From Phyllobacterium sp. T1293 (GTDB taxonomy: Bacteria > Pseudomonadota > Alphaproteobacteria > Rhizobiales > Rhizobiaceae), in the NCBI RefSeq assembly GCF_020731415.2, contig NZ_CP088274.1:1-64000 (forward strand): DNA of 64,000 bases, read 5' to 3'. The notes under the pieces were generated by a model. The model was not told the DNA's origin. It saw only the letters and a program-made list of their open reading frames with translations, and searched no databases. The position numbers and the translations under genes were made by a program. Positions 45,763 to 54,729 of the stretch are shown here, piece by piece (the first letter of the stretch is position 1; every line of letters starts with the position of its first letter).

Positions 45763-48700
45763 TTAGAACTTCACCGTTAGATCTGCTTTGACGGCGTTGT
45801 CATTTGCCTGACTTGAGAACTGACCATTGTAGCTGATACCAATACTCGTAGCCTTGCCGATGGCAACGTCAAAGCCTGCTTCAACCAGCGCCGTATCTTC
45901 GGCAATCGGCAATCCGTCGATGGAGAAGCTAGAACCGCCGGCAAAGGCGAAAGTTGCCGTTGGTGTTGTATCGCCAAAATTATGCCGCCAACCCGCCATG
46001 CCATGGGCAGTGAGTATGGTGGCGTCGCTCAAGCTAAAGTCGCGTGAGACCCTCACACCCAGTGTCGTTGTCGTCAGATCCGTCGTATCGGCCCTGGCCG
46101 ATAGTGCTGTAATACCGCCTGTCTCGGTAAAACCGTCCGTCTTCAAACGCACATAGGCTGCTCCGGCAAAAGGTTCGAAGGCGGCATAGGGCGTGTCGAT
46201 ACGATAACTCGCTTCACCGAACACCTGAACGGATTTGGCACTATAAGATGCATTGTCATCTTCATTGATGGCTGCAAGATGAGCTTTGCGATCCGTGTCG
46301 ATCTCATGATGGGCAAGGCTCGCACCAAGACTTAAGGTCAACGCATCAATCCGCGTGCCACCATAGACGCCAACCTGATAGCTATCGGCAGAAGCATGAC
46401 CTCGATTCGTGTTAAGGGTTGTGCTGCCATAACCAGCCAGAAGGCCAACCCGCCAGCTATCGGCAATTATCCCGTCAAGGCCGGTAACAAAGCCGCCAAT
46501 GTTGCGCGACAGGCCTGCAGCATTGCCGTCACTGTCGCGTTGGCTCCAAGAACCATAGCCTTGTGCCCAGATCGCGGTGGTGCGAGCATCGGCATTGGTG
46601 AGCGCTGCATCACTTGCGCCATCCGTACCATAGGCTAGTACCGGCAAAGTGTTACCGTTTACCTTGTCGCCAAATGCTGTTCTGATCCGGTTGGTTGCCG
46701 CATCACGGACAAACCTGCTGTCATCGGCCAAAACACCCTTCATCGATGCGTGAACCTCACCGGAGAGCGAGTCAAAATCGGCAGCGAGATTGGTAGCAAA
46801 GGTTGCCGTTGCGACCGTATCATAGAGCAAATTGCCCTGCCCAAGCTTCTGGATGGCGGAAGCAACGGACCTCTGATTTTTTGTCCAGACCACACTACTG
46901 AAGGAACGCCCATTGCTTGATAATGACAGCGTGACGTTGTTGGCATCATAAGCCAGCGCACCGCCGATGAAGTAATAATTGGGAATGACAGCGTCGAAAG
47001 CACCACTCAATCCGCCCGCGGCGCTGAGGATCGTATACTTCTTGCCAAGCAACCCCAGCGTTTCAGTTGCCGTGCCATTCTCCGTCCCCACCATGACAAT
47101 ACCGCCCAAGAGACTTGTTGCGCCGTTCACTGCCAGTTTGTCGCCGCGCCCGTCAGGTGCTACCTGGATCGACAGACCACTGCCCTTGTCGAAAGTGGCA
47201 TTGCCATTGACAGTCAACAACCCGATGGAGTTACCAGGTGCAACGACGCCACCTGCATGTGCGATTAACCCGCCAGCGAACCCATTGCCGCCGAGTGTGC
47301 CGCCATCATTGACAATCACCGTTGATGTCAATGAACCGTTCACCGCCAGAAGCCCGCCATTAATCAGCGTATCACCCGTGTAGGTGTTCTGACCGGTCAG
47401 TTCGAGCCTGCCCGCGCCAAGTTTGGTCAGACCGCCCTGATAGAGACGGGAGAGGTAGGCATTGTCGCGGTCTTTGCCGATATCAAAAGCAACCTTGTCT
47501 TCCGGGCTGGCGTTGGCGGGAAGGCCATTTTGCCAACCTTTGGCTGTCTTGGTCTGCTCCCACGCGTCATGCTCGGCATTGTCCTCGACCTGTCGTGCCC
47601 GGATCGCGACATCCGAAATGTCGTTGCTCCAGACATCGCTTACGCCGGTGCCCAGATTTGCCTCAAATCGGCCCAGGAACTGTCCCGGGCCATTCATGGC
47701 TTTCTTGAGATCCAGCTGCCCCCAGCCAAAAACCGCGTCTGGCACGCCCGCTGCGCTCGTGCCTATGTGTTGGGCGGTTGTCAGCAGAACATCCCGCACC
47801 TGCGCGTTGGTCAGATAGGGATAGCGCTCCATCAACACAGCCAAGGACCCGGTGACCATTGGTGCGGCCATGGACGTTCCGCTTAACCGTGCATAACCCG
47901 GCGAATCTCCATCTCCGTCTTGTTCATAGACAGTGCTATAGATCGATGTCCCGGGAGCTGAAATGCAATAGTATTTTGCCATTCCGCAAACACTCGAACT
48001 GGCGGAAAGCTTGGGTGTTGGACTGAAAGCCGACATATTGGCGACTGAAACCCAATAATTTTCAATATCGGGATGAAAATAGGGCAAGGCACCAAGGGAA
48101 TCCGGCTCTGAACCATACTTGTTACCAGCTGATTTCACGAATAATATTCCGGAACGCGCCACACTTGCCGCTGCGTTCATCGTACCGTCATTGGGTGCAG
48201 AACTGAACTGCGCTATTACATCTGCCTTTGTGGCCTTTGGGCCTCTTGAACTTCCCATCGTACCGAGAAAGCCAATTCCCCAACTGTTGTTGATGACACG
48301 AACACCACTTCCGATCAGCGCATTGAAACCGGCTGTATAGGCATTGGCATCATTGCCCGCGATGACACCATCTTCAGGACCGGGATCACTGGTAATGGCG
48401 GCGATCAACTTCGCATCGAATGCAACACCTTGCATGCCCGTCCCATTGCGATTTGCCGCAACAATACCTCCAACATGCGTTCCATGCGTATCAGGGCTCT
48501 TTAACCCGATACCGTTCAGCGGATCATTGCCGTTGAAGGAAAAGGGATCGCCCGCCTTATAGTAGTTTTGATAGGTATAGGCATAGGTGCCTTCAGTGTG
48601 TAATCCGGTGAGTTTGCCGTCTCCAGCAAATTCCGGATGCTTTCCATAAACGCCGGTATCAAAAATTCCGACATTCACGTTTTTGCCGGTAAAGCCCATG

Positions 48701-48957
48701 GCATAGGCATACTCCGCCTTGACGTTACCCAGTCCCGCATTGGCCTTGAATTCGGTATCATTGCGCCAACTCGTGGCGGCAGTTTCCAGATCTGTTGTCT
48801 TGCTTCCATCAGCCTTGAAATATTGTGCCTGTTGCGCGAATGCTGATGCTGAAAACATAACTGCAGAGAACACAACACATCGGTAGAGGCTGTTTTTTAG
48901 GTCCAAATTGCGCGTGATACGGGCAGGCTTTGCCTGCGCGGTGGAGGTTGGATACAT
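45763..48957 (-). CDS. Subtilisin-like serine protease autotransporter
   Basis: About 1064 residues. A long autotransporter-type signal (residues 1-42, MYPTSTAQAKPARITRNLDL... to SAFAQ) precedes an S8 protease domain: Asp100 in VGIFDTGVYG, His158 in DTHGTHVGG and Ser362 in LSGTSMAAP. A passenger-associated repeat region follows (LTKLGAGRLELTGQNTYTGD). The C-terminal about 280 residues are the beta-barrel (TTAIWAQGYGSWSQRDSDG to NAVKADLTVKF, ending in Phe). The protease is exposed on the cell surface or released. AGGGG lies seven bases before the ATG at 48957, so the upstream ATG at 48978 is less likely. A 15-bp direct repeat lies just upstream. Confidence 0.93.
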   Translation of the reverse strand: MYPTSTAQAKPARITRNLDLKNSLYRCVVFSAVMFSASAFAQQAQYFKADGSKTTDLETAATSWRNDTEFKANAGLGNVKAEYAYAMGFTGKNVNVGIFDTGVYGKHPEFAGDGKLTGLHTEGTYAYTYQNYYKAGDPFSFNGNDPLNGIGLKSPDTHGTHVGGIVAANRNGTGMQGVAFDAKLIAAITSDPGPEDGVIAGNDANAYTAGFNALIGSGVRVINNSWGIGFLGTMGSSRGPKATKADVIAQFSSAPNDGTMNAAASVARSGILFVKSAGNKYGSEPDSLGALPYFHPDIENYWVSVANMSAFSPTPKLSASSSVCGMAKYYCISAPGTSIYSTVYEQDGDGDSPGYARLSGTSMAAPMVTGSLAVLMERYPYLTNAQVRDVLLTTAQHIGTSAAGVPDAVFGWGQLDLKKAMNGPGQFLGRFEANLGTGVSDVWSNDISDVAIRARQVEDNAEHDAWEQTKTAKGWQNGLPANASPEDKVAFDIGKDRDNAYLSRLYQGGLTKLGAGRLELTGQNTYTGDTLINGGLLAVNGSLTSTVIVNDGGTLGGNGFAGGLIAHAGGVVAPGNSIGLLTVNGNATFDKGSGLSIQVAPDGRGDKLAVNGATSLLGGIVMVGTENGTATETLGLLGKKYTILSAAGGLSGAFDAVIPNYYFIGGALAYDANNVTLSLSSNGRSFSSVVWTKNQRSVASAIQKLGQGNLLYDTVATATFATNLAADFDSLSGEVHASMKGVLADDSRFVRDAATNRIRTAFGDKVNGNTLPVLAYGTDGASDAALTNADARTTAIWAQGYGSWSQRDSDGNAAGLSRNIGGFVTGLDGIIADSWRVGLLAGYGSTTLNTNRGHASADSYQVGVYGGTRIDALTLSLGASLAHHEIDTDRKAHLAAINEDDNASYSAKSVQVFGEASYRIDTPYAAFEPFAGAAYVRLKTDGFTETGGITALSARADTTDLTTTTLGVRVSRDFSLSDATILTAHGMAGWRHNFGDTTPTATFAFAGGSSFSIDGLPIAEDTALVEAGFDVAIGKATSIGISYNGQFSSQANDNAVKADLTVKF

Positions 48958-49473
48958 GGATAGTCCCCTCTTTGACATAAAATGATCAGTTCAACTCCCC
49001 CGAGTTCAACTAAAATTTCCCACCACCGTTATGTTATAAAGTGTTTTAGGCTAAAGTAGTAGATCAGGGACCTCAAGCTTTGGGTAGCAATTCAAACTTT
49101 CATCCCCAGTTCTTTGCCCATGGCCCGAACTCCATTCGAGAGGCAGAACAGGAGCTATTCCCTCATTAAAAGTAGCCACAAACGATACAGGCCGCCGAGA
49201 TCAGTTGTCCGGCGTCTCCAGATACCCATTGGCCCGTTATTCTTTTCAGACCAGATATCCCAAGCTAAATGCCTCCGTTTCGTCGCAACCGATAGCCCAT
49301 CTTTTTGCATAGAAATTCCGGCAAACATGGGAGTTCCTATGTTCAACGTCGCCATTTCGACCAGACTACTCAATGCCAATTGCACAAAGCCAGTATTGAT
49401 CGATATCGTAGCGATAGTGCAAAGCTGAAGATGCTCAGTTTTCCTGCCGCCGCGTAAAAAGGAAACCACGAAG
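48958..49473. other. Divergent gene-free gap
   Basis: This 516-bp region separates the autotransporter and the 608-residue exported protein. Besides the direct repeat it holds open frames of 104 and 117 codons on opposite strands at 49114-49508. Neither has a ribosome-binding site or any recognisable domain, and they overlap each other, so I call neither. It probably holds two promoters; I could not place them with confidence. Confidence 0.4.
48988..49011. promoter_or_regulatory. Direct repeat upstream of the autotransporter gene
   Basis: AGTTCAACT occurs at 48988-48996 and 49003-49011, a 9-base repeat with a 15-bp period, 31 bp before the ATG at 48957. It could be a paired activator site of the response-regulator type. 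Function not known. Confidence 0.4.
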
Positions 49474-51300
49474 ATGTATAACGGGTCGCGCGGTACAGCG
49501 AGGATCATTTTGAGTTTACTTCTCGGCCTGGCGACTCATTCTGCCATGGCTCAAGAAGTTGTCACCATTCCTGCCTATACGCCGACTATTGGTGCCATCA
49601 GCACATTCCGAACAGAAAAGAGCATTGAAACGGATATGTCTATCTGGCTGGAAAAGCCAAGCATCACCATGCGTGGTGACTTTCTCCAGCAAATGATGGT
49701 TGTATCCAAGGATGAGCAAGCGATACGCGTGCGTTGGTCATTGAGTTCCGATGTCCCTGCAAAGGCAGCGGGAAATTACGATCTCAATTCACAATATAAG
49801 ACCACGCTGGACCTTTACGGTGTTAGGCAACTGGAATTTGAGACAGATTTAAATGGCTTCCCGTTTTCGTTGATCGGGTTCGATTCGATTCGGCAGAATA
49901 TGCAGGACAAAATCGCAAGTTTTTTTGGCAATGGGCCAGTGCCTAAAGGGTCCGCACTATCAAGTCTTATGAAAAAACTGGATAATAATCCCTCGCTTCT
50001 GACTGATATTCTTGTGCCAGAGGCTAGGCTTTTGGCACGTGGCCAGTGGTACAAGCGCGCGTCGCTCAAGGTGGGGGATCAGTGGCAGGCATCGCGCGAC
50101 GACGACATCAATGGAACCGCCGTCAATATTGTCACAACGTCGTTGCTAGAAAGTGTCGATCACTCAACCCAGACGGCTGTTATCACGTGGGATGAAATAT
50201 CCGATAAGGAAGCACTGACAAAGGCATCTCAGCCGGGAATTGATGCAATGATTGCGGCATCAAAAGAGCGTGCAGCAAAACTGACCACTGATCAACTAGC
50301 CACCATCAAAAGCGCCAGCAGTCGGCGCCTTGGTCGTTCCGTGGTTTCGTTGGTTGATGGTTCCACAACAGAGGTGACTGAAACGCTGACTACTCAGCTC
50401 GGTGGTCTCAAAACCACCACTGTAACGCATGTCAAACGTGAAGATGGCATATCCTCAGACTTGGCTGCCGAAAGCCGTAATCCGGTATCTGGTGCGATGC
50501 AGCCGGTACCACCAAATTGGCAAAACCCTTCCAATCTTGAACAAATGCTCAATGAGCCGAAGAGCAATGATAAAGACACTCAAGGAAAGCAGGCGGGTGT
50601 TGAACAACTGCTCGGTAGCGCAACCGCGCCCGCAAAACCCAATAAAACACTGCCGACAACTCTTCCAGAGAAAGTAAAGTATTCCGAGCCGGTGGTACTC
50701 AAAATATCGAGCGCGACGGTAATGAAATCACCAATCTCTTATGGATATGAGCTGAAAATCATCCTTCAACCGGAGAGTAGCGCTTTGTTTGGCGCTTTCA
50801 CAAAAGCTGCAATTGGACAGAAAACGCAATTGCGGGTTGAAGGCGAGACAATTTCGGAGCCGGTGGTGATGTCACCTATCGTGGACGGGAGAGTACAGAT
50901 TTCGGGTGATGATAAAGACAAGCTGGATGCCATGGCGCGTCACTTATTATCGCCTGACGCTCATGTTGAGGTGCAAGCGATACCAGAGGCGCTTCCACTT
51001 CAGGTGGAAAATGCAACAGCCTCAAAACTCGGTTCCGGTGGCGTGGCGGTGGATATCGTCCTCAGTCCACAAAGTGCGGCGCTTTACAGGGATTTTACCA
51101 GGCAAGCAGTCGGTCGGGCTATCGAACTGCGTGTTAATTCTCAGGTGATGGGTTCAATGGTGCTGAAAGACGAAAACGCCACCGGAAAAATCCAATTGAC
51201 GGATGGCTCCAGCACACAGGAGCAATCCGAATCTTTTGCCAGCTTGCTTCCTGACGCCACTGTCGAAGTAATCGTCATCATCAAGCCACCCACCCAATAA
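49474..51300 (+). CDS. Exported protein with two SecD-P1-head-like modules
   Basis: 608 residues. Signal peptide: RIILSLLLGLATHSAMAQ (about 10-27). The N-terminal about 300 residues are beta-rich with no match that I recognise (FRTEKSIETDMSIWLEKPSI, ARLLARGQWYKRASLKVGDQW). A Pro/Asn/Lys/Gln-rich linker follows. Two tandem modules then appear: about 410-510, with ILQPESSALFGAFTKAAIGQ and EGETISEPVVMSPIVDGRVQ, and about 520-600, with VLSPQSAALYRDFTRQAVGR and NSQVMGSMVLKDENATGKIQ. Both follow the LTPESAxxFxxxTxxxVGxxLAI / GxxISxPVIxxPI pattern of the SecD P1 head. There are no membrane segments, so it is not SecD itself. Start ATG 49474. Periplasmic. Confidence 0.7.
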   Translation: MYNGSRGTARIILSLLLGLATHSAMAQEVVTIPAYTPTIGAISTFRTEKSIETDMSIWLEKPSITMRGDFLQQMMVVSKDEQAIRVRWSLSSDVPAKAAGNYDLNSQYKTTLDLYGVRQLEFETDLNGFPFSLIGFDSIRQNMQDKIASFFGNGPVPKGSALSSLMKKLDNNPSLLTDILVPEARLLARGQWYKRASLKVGDQWQASRDDDINGTAVNIVTTSLLESVDHSTQTAVITWDEISDKEALTKASQPGIDAMIAASKERAAKLTTDQLATIKSASSRRLGRSVVSLVDGSTTEVTETLTTQLGGLKTTTVTHVKREDGISSDLAAESRNPVSGAMQPVPPNWQNPSNLEQMLNEPKSNDKDTQGKQAGVEQLLGSATAPAKPNKTLPTTLPEKVKYSEPVVLKISSATVMKSPISYGYELKIILQPESSALFGAFTKAAIGQKTQLRVEGETISEPVVMSPIVDGRVQISGDDKDKLDAMARHLLSPDAHVEVQAIPEALPLQVENATASKLGSGGVAVDIVLSPQSAALYRDFTRQAVGRAIELRVNSQVMGSMVLKDENATGKIQLTDGSSTQEQSESFASLLPDATVEVIVIIKPPTQ

Positions 51301-51371
51301 AGGGCTGATTTGCAAACCCGCGCACTATCTGATCTGCGGTGCCTTCAGTGGAACGAAGCCCCGCGCTATCG

Positions 51372-52202
51372 TCACTCGCTGCGTAAGTGATCGCGTTGCC
51401 GAAACAGTATTTCACCTTTACCTGATACGGCAGTATCGCCGCCATATTTTCCCGGCTTCGAGCCGAGCAGCGGCTTGTTCATAATTTTCTCAGCCATAAG
51501 AAAACGATCGAACAGACTGGCAAAGGCAATATCCGGTTTGCCACACGGCACAAAAGTCGGCGACGGATTTTCGGGCGGCCGATCAAACAGCAGCGAGCCG
51601 CGTTTCATCAGATAACCCGGCATAGCACCGGTACGACCGCAGACCACAATGGTTCCGGCAATCATGCGATACCCGGCATAATCGCCACAACCCTTCAGTA
51701 CGGCAATAACACCACGACGCAGACGATCTCCCGTATAATCTCCGGCCCTGCCGCGAACAATCAATATGCCGCCTTCCATGCCGGTGGTTTCACCTGCCAG
51801 TGGTCCACCCAGATAGTTTCCGGCATTCCCTTTGATCTCCAGCCGTCCGCCAGTCATACATGATCCCGCGTGGTCACCGGCGCTGCCTTCAATATACAAT
51901 GATCCACCGGATATTCGCCTGCCAGCCTGATCACCAACGTCACCGATGATACGCATTGATCCGGAGTTCAATCCTGCTCCGACCTTATCGAAACGCCGGC
52001 TGCCGCCTTCGAAAATAATGTTGTTTACATCTTTGCCAGCGACCTTGAACACATCACCAACGAAGGCTGGATTGCGGCTCGTTCCAATATGCAGCCTGGT
52101 GACTTGAGTCTCCGATAATCCGGCCAGTGCGACGGGCGTTAATCCGGATAAATCCAAACGCTCTTCAGGTTGCTCAATCAGTGTGAACGTCAACGCTTTC
52201 AT
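51372..52202 (-). CDS. fhcC: Formyltransferase/hydrolase complex subunit C
   Basis: A 276-residue protein homologous to formylmethanofuran dehydrogenase subunit C. Its body is a beta-helix of repeated Gly-rich strips (GDVGDQAGRRISGGSLYIEG, GSAGDHAGSCMTGGRLEIKG, GNAGNYLGGPLAGETTGMEG, GRAGDYTGDRLRRGVIAVLK), shared with the glutamate synthase C-terminal domain. In the bacterial Fhc complex it supports the transfer of formyl from H4MPT to methylofuran and on to formate, without the redox subunits. It starts in a four-base overlap with fhcD and ends the leftward operon. Confidence 0.93.
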   Translation of the reverse strand: MKALTFTLIEQPEERLDLSGLTPVALAGLSETQVTRLHIGTSRNPAFVGDVFKVAGKDVNNIIFEGGSRRFDKVGAGLNSGSMRIIGDVGDQAGRRISGGSLYIEGSAGDHAGSCMTGGRLEIKGNAGNYLGGPLAGETTGMEGGILIVRGRAGDYTGDRLRRGVIAVLKGCGDYAGYRMIAGTIVVCGRTGAMPGYLMKRGSLLFDRPPENPSPTFVPCGKPDIAFASLFDRFLMAEKIMNKPLLGSKPGKYGGDTAVSGKGEILFRQRDHLRSE

Positions 52203-53107
52203 GGCAGCAAATCCTTGAGATGATAATGAAATTTGCCGAGCTTGCCGCCATAATTGCCGGCGCTTATCCGTAACGCACCTTTCTTGGGACCAAAATCGAT
52301 AACAGCCTTCAATCCTGCCCGCATAGCGGCAGCAACTGCATCACTGGTTTCACCATCGATAACGATTTCGAGCACCGCGTTGATGTCAGGCGTCAAGGCC
52401 GTGTCAACGACACCGCGCAATGTGGGCGCGAAAGCATCATTCGTCGAGGCCATCATCCCCTTATACTTTCCACCAACTTTCGAACCTGAGCGAACGATGC
52501 CACCTGGAAATGGCATGATCGCGCCCGGTATTTTTTCGATGGCAGCAACAGCTCGTTCGGCTGCGTTCAAGGCTTTGGTGTTGTCAGCCGCAAGAAACAG
52601 AAGGTTACCGCCGCCAACGGCCAGTTTGGTCAACCCCGTTGTAGCTTCGCAAAGGAATTCACCATCCATGACAGGTACGCGCCAATAGTGCTTTCCACCA
52701 AATTTCTTTGATATTTGCCAGCCATCACCAAAGTAGCGCAGTGAATTGCCGAGATCGAGCGGTGCCATTCCTTCAAGACCAGCGAAACAGGCGCTGCCAG
52801 GCGACGTCAGCACGCATTGGCCGAGCCGACTCTTCAATTGCTTCTGTAGTTCATCCGTACCCATGGCAAAAATCATGACGCGGCATCCCGGACGCCCATC
52901 CGGTGTCTTTGAAGCTGGTAAATCAACATCGATCGCCGCTTCGCAGCCGCAACCTATAACCGATGTTGCATAGCCCGTCATGGTAATGGCCGCCTGACGG
53001 GCCCATTTCAGCGTGGGCGCGGTGATGACGATTGCTGTCGCACGCATACCGAAAGCTTCAGCAAAAGTGTCATCGATGAGGATACCATTGCGGCTTAGCT
53101 GTTGCAT
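52199..53107 (-). CDS. fhcD: Formylmethanofuran:H4MPT formyltransferase, complex subunit D
   Basis: 302 residues of the Ftr family: IDDTFAEAFGMRATAIVITA, GYATSVIGCGCEAAID, and SVIGCG/PGRPGCR-type loops; C-terminal GKFHYHLKDLLP. It moves the formyl group from N5-formyl-H4MPT to methylofuran within the Fhc complex. GAGG lies before its ATG, which sits inside the last codons of fhcA. It overlaps fhcC by four bases. Confidence 0.95.
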   Translation of the reverse strand: MQQLSRNGILIDDTFAEAFGMRATAIVITAPTLKWARQAAITMTGYATSVIGCGCEAAIDVDLPASKTPDGRPGCRVMIFAMGTDELQKQLKSRLGQCVLTSPGSACFAGLEGMAPLDLGNSLRYFGDGWQISKKFGGKHYWRVPVMDGEFLCEATTGLTKLAVGGGNLLFLAADNTKALNAAERAVAAIEKIPGAIMPFPGGIVRSGSKVGGKYKGMMASTNDAFAPTLRGVVDTALTPDINAVLEIVIDGETSDAVAAAMRAGLKAVIDFGPKKGALRISAGNYGGKLGKFHYHLKDLLP

Positions 53108-54729
53108 GATACCTCCGCAAACGGCTCGTCGCGTTGGATCGCCGAGTCTGGGAAGGTGAACCAGTCGAGCGACAGGCCATAGCGCTCTTCATGATAAGCG
53201 TTCATACGTTTGGCCATTGCCTTATCCGGTGGCGGATTAAGCCTGAGCGTTTTGCCCCAGCGGTATTGCGTTACCTTGCCGTTTTTGACCACCAGATCGC
53301 CGTTCTTGAAGACCAGTGCCGCCTCGCGGAACATCTTCGCGATATCCTTGCCCTTACGGTATACCGCGACATCAGCAATTGCCCCTGCCCCAAGATGACC
53401 GCGGTCCTTGAGACCAAGCAGTTTCGCGGGCGCGGCGCGGGTCATAATCGCAATCTCTTCCAGATTGTATTCACGGCGAATGGACGCGAGTGTCGTAAGC
53501 TCCAGTGCGGATGCATTCAGTTCCGTGCATTTCGCGTCACGGGCAGCACTGCTCATCAACAGCTCAAACAATTCGGGATAGGCCGTAAACGGCGCTCCAT
53601 TGGGATGATCAGTGGTGAAGAACACCCGCCATGGATCGGTAACAAGCAGGAAAAGCTCGAGCCCGACAGCCCATTGTATCGAACCATAGTAATCCTGCTT
53701 GTAACGGTAGGGCACAATTCCACCACCACCATTGCCGTCGCCGTCAAAAATCACCGTTTTCTTCGGACTGGCATTGCCGAGGGCTGCGAATTGGCGCATC
53801 ACGTCAGAGGAAATCGTAACTGTCTGGCCAAACATGACCTGACCGATGTCTATGGTGACATCGGGATTGCTGTTAACGGCTTCAGCCAGTCGCGCCGCTT
53901 CAGACGAGAATCTTCGTTTCCCTTCGGTGCCGTAACCATAGAATTGAAGATGGGCCAGATGCAGCGGTGCCCCTTCGGTTGCGGCGATGGTGGCAGCAGC
54001 CGTATTGGCGCTGCCAGCAATGCCAAGATTATTGGCATGAACATGCAGCGGATGAGGAATACCCAGCCGGGTAACAGATGCCTGCATCGATTTCACTATC
54101 TTGCGCGAGCTGACGCCATATTCCGGCACCACATCATCCAGCGAAAAGGATCGTACATTCTCTTTGAATGCCGCCGCGGCGCCAGCATTGATGACTTTGA
54201 CACCAAGCGCACGCGTCGAACCCACGACCCACGCCACGTAATCATCGATCATTGCCGAAGATTTGCCGTCGCGCAGCAAGGACAGCGTGAAATCATCATT
54301 GCCAAGAATGGCCAGTGTCGCCTTGTCGATGATTGGTATGTCAGCCAGTTCCAGATGCGTGTGCAGAGCAGTATAAGGCGCCATTGCAGGTTCCACCACT
54401 GTCGTGAATCCCATTTGCGCATAAAGACAACCGGTCCGGAACGTAGACCAACCGGCATTGGATAAGGGCGTGTTGGCTGGCCGCGGCTGGTGCGCCGCAT
54501 GATATTCCGGCAAGAGTAAACGTGCGGTATTCACATTGCCGCCACCGATGTGAGAATGAATATCAATGGCGCCTGCCATGACGATGCAACCCGAAACATT
54601 ATGCGTCTGATCGGCTGTTTCACCCTCGGGCATGTCGATCAACACGCCATCTCTGATCCACACGTCGCGCTGGCTGGTTTTGCCATTAACGGGATCGATG
54701 ACTTCGCCGCCTGACAAACGGATCAGCAT
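53095..54729 (-). CDS. fhcA: Formyltransferase/hydrolase complex subunit A (formylmethanofuran hydrolase)
   Basis: A 544-residue amidohydrolase-fold subunit homologous to FwdA/FmdA. The metal-binding HxH is IDIHSHIGGGNVNTARLLLP (His58 and His60), with further His/Asp sites in HPLHVHANNLG, LHLAHLQFYGYG and FTTDHPNGAPFTAYPE. It hydrolyses formylmethylofuran to formate and methylofuran. Its ATG lies within the end of fhcB (seven-base overlap) and its stop is inside fhcD. Confidence 0.95.
   Translation of the reverse strand: MLIRLSGGEVIDPVNGKTSQRDVWIRDGVLIDMPEGETADQTHNVSGCIVMAGAIDIHSHIGGGNVNTARLLLPEYHAAHQPRPANTPLSNAGWSTFRTGCLYAQMGFTTVVEPAMAPYTALHTHLELADIPIIDKATLAILGNDDFTLSLLRDGKSSAMIDDYVAWVVGSTRALGVKVINAGAAAAFKENVRSFSLDDVVPEYGVSSRKIVKSMQASVTRLGIPHPLHVHANNLGIAGSANTAAATIAATEGAPLHLAHLQFYGYGTEGKRRFSSEAARLAEAVNSNPDVTIDIGQVMFGQTVTISSDVMRQFAALGNASPKKTVIFDGDGNGGGGIVPYRYKQDYYGSIQWAVGLELFLLVTDPWRVFFTTDHPNGAPFTAYPELFELLMSSAARDAKCTELNASALELTTLASIRREYNLEEIAIMTRAAPAKLLGLKDRGHLGAGAIADVAVYRKGKDIAKMFREAALVFKNGDLVVKNGKVTQYRWGKTLRLNPPPDKAMAKRMNAYHEERYGLSLDWFTFPDSAIQRDEPFAEVSCNS

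Noticed and set aside
49114..49508. Overlapping 104- and 117-codon frames on opposite strands
   Set aside because: No domain, no Shine-Dalgarno and mutual overlap. Both look fortuitous in a gene-free gap.
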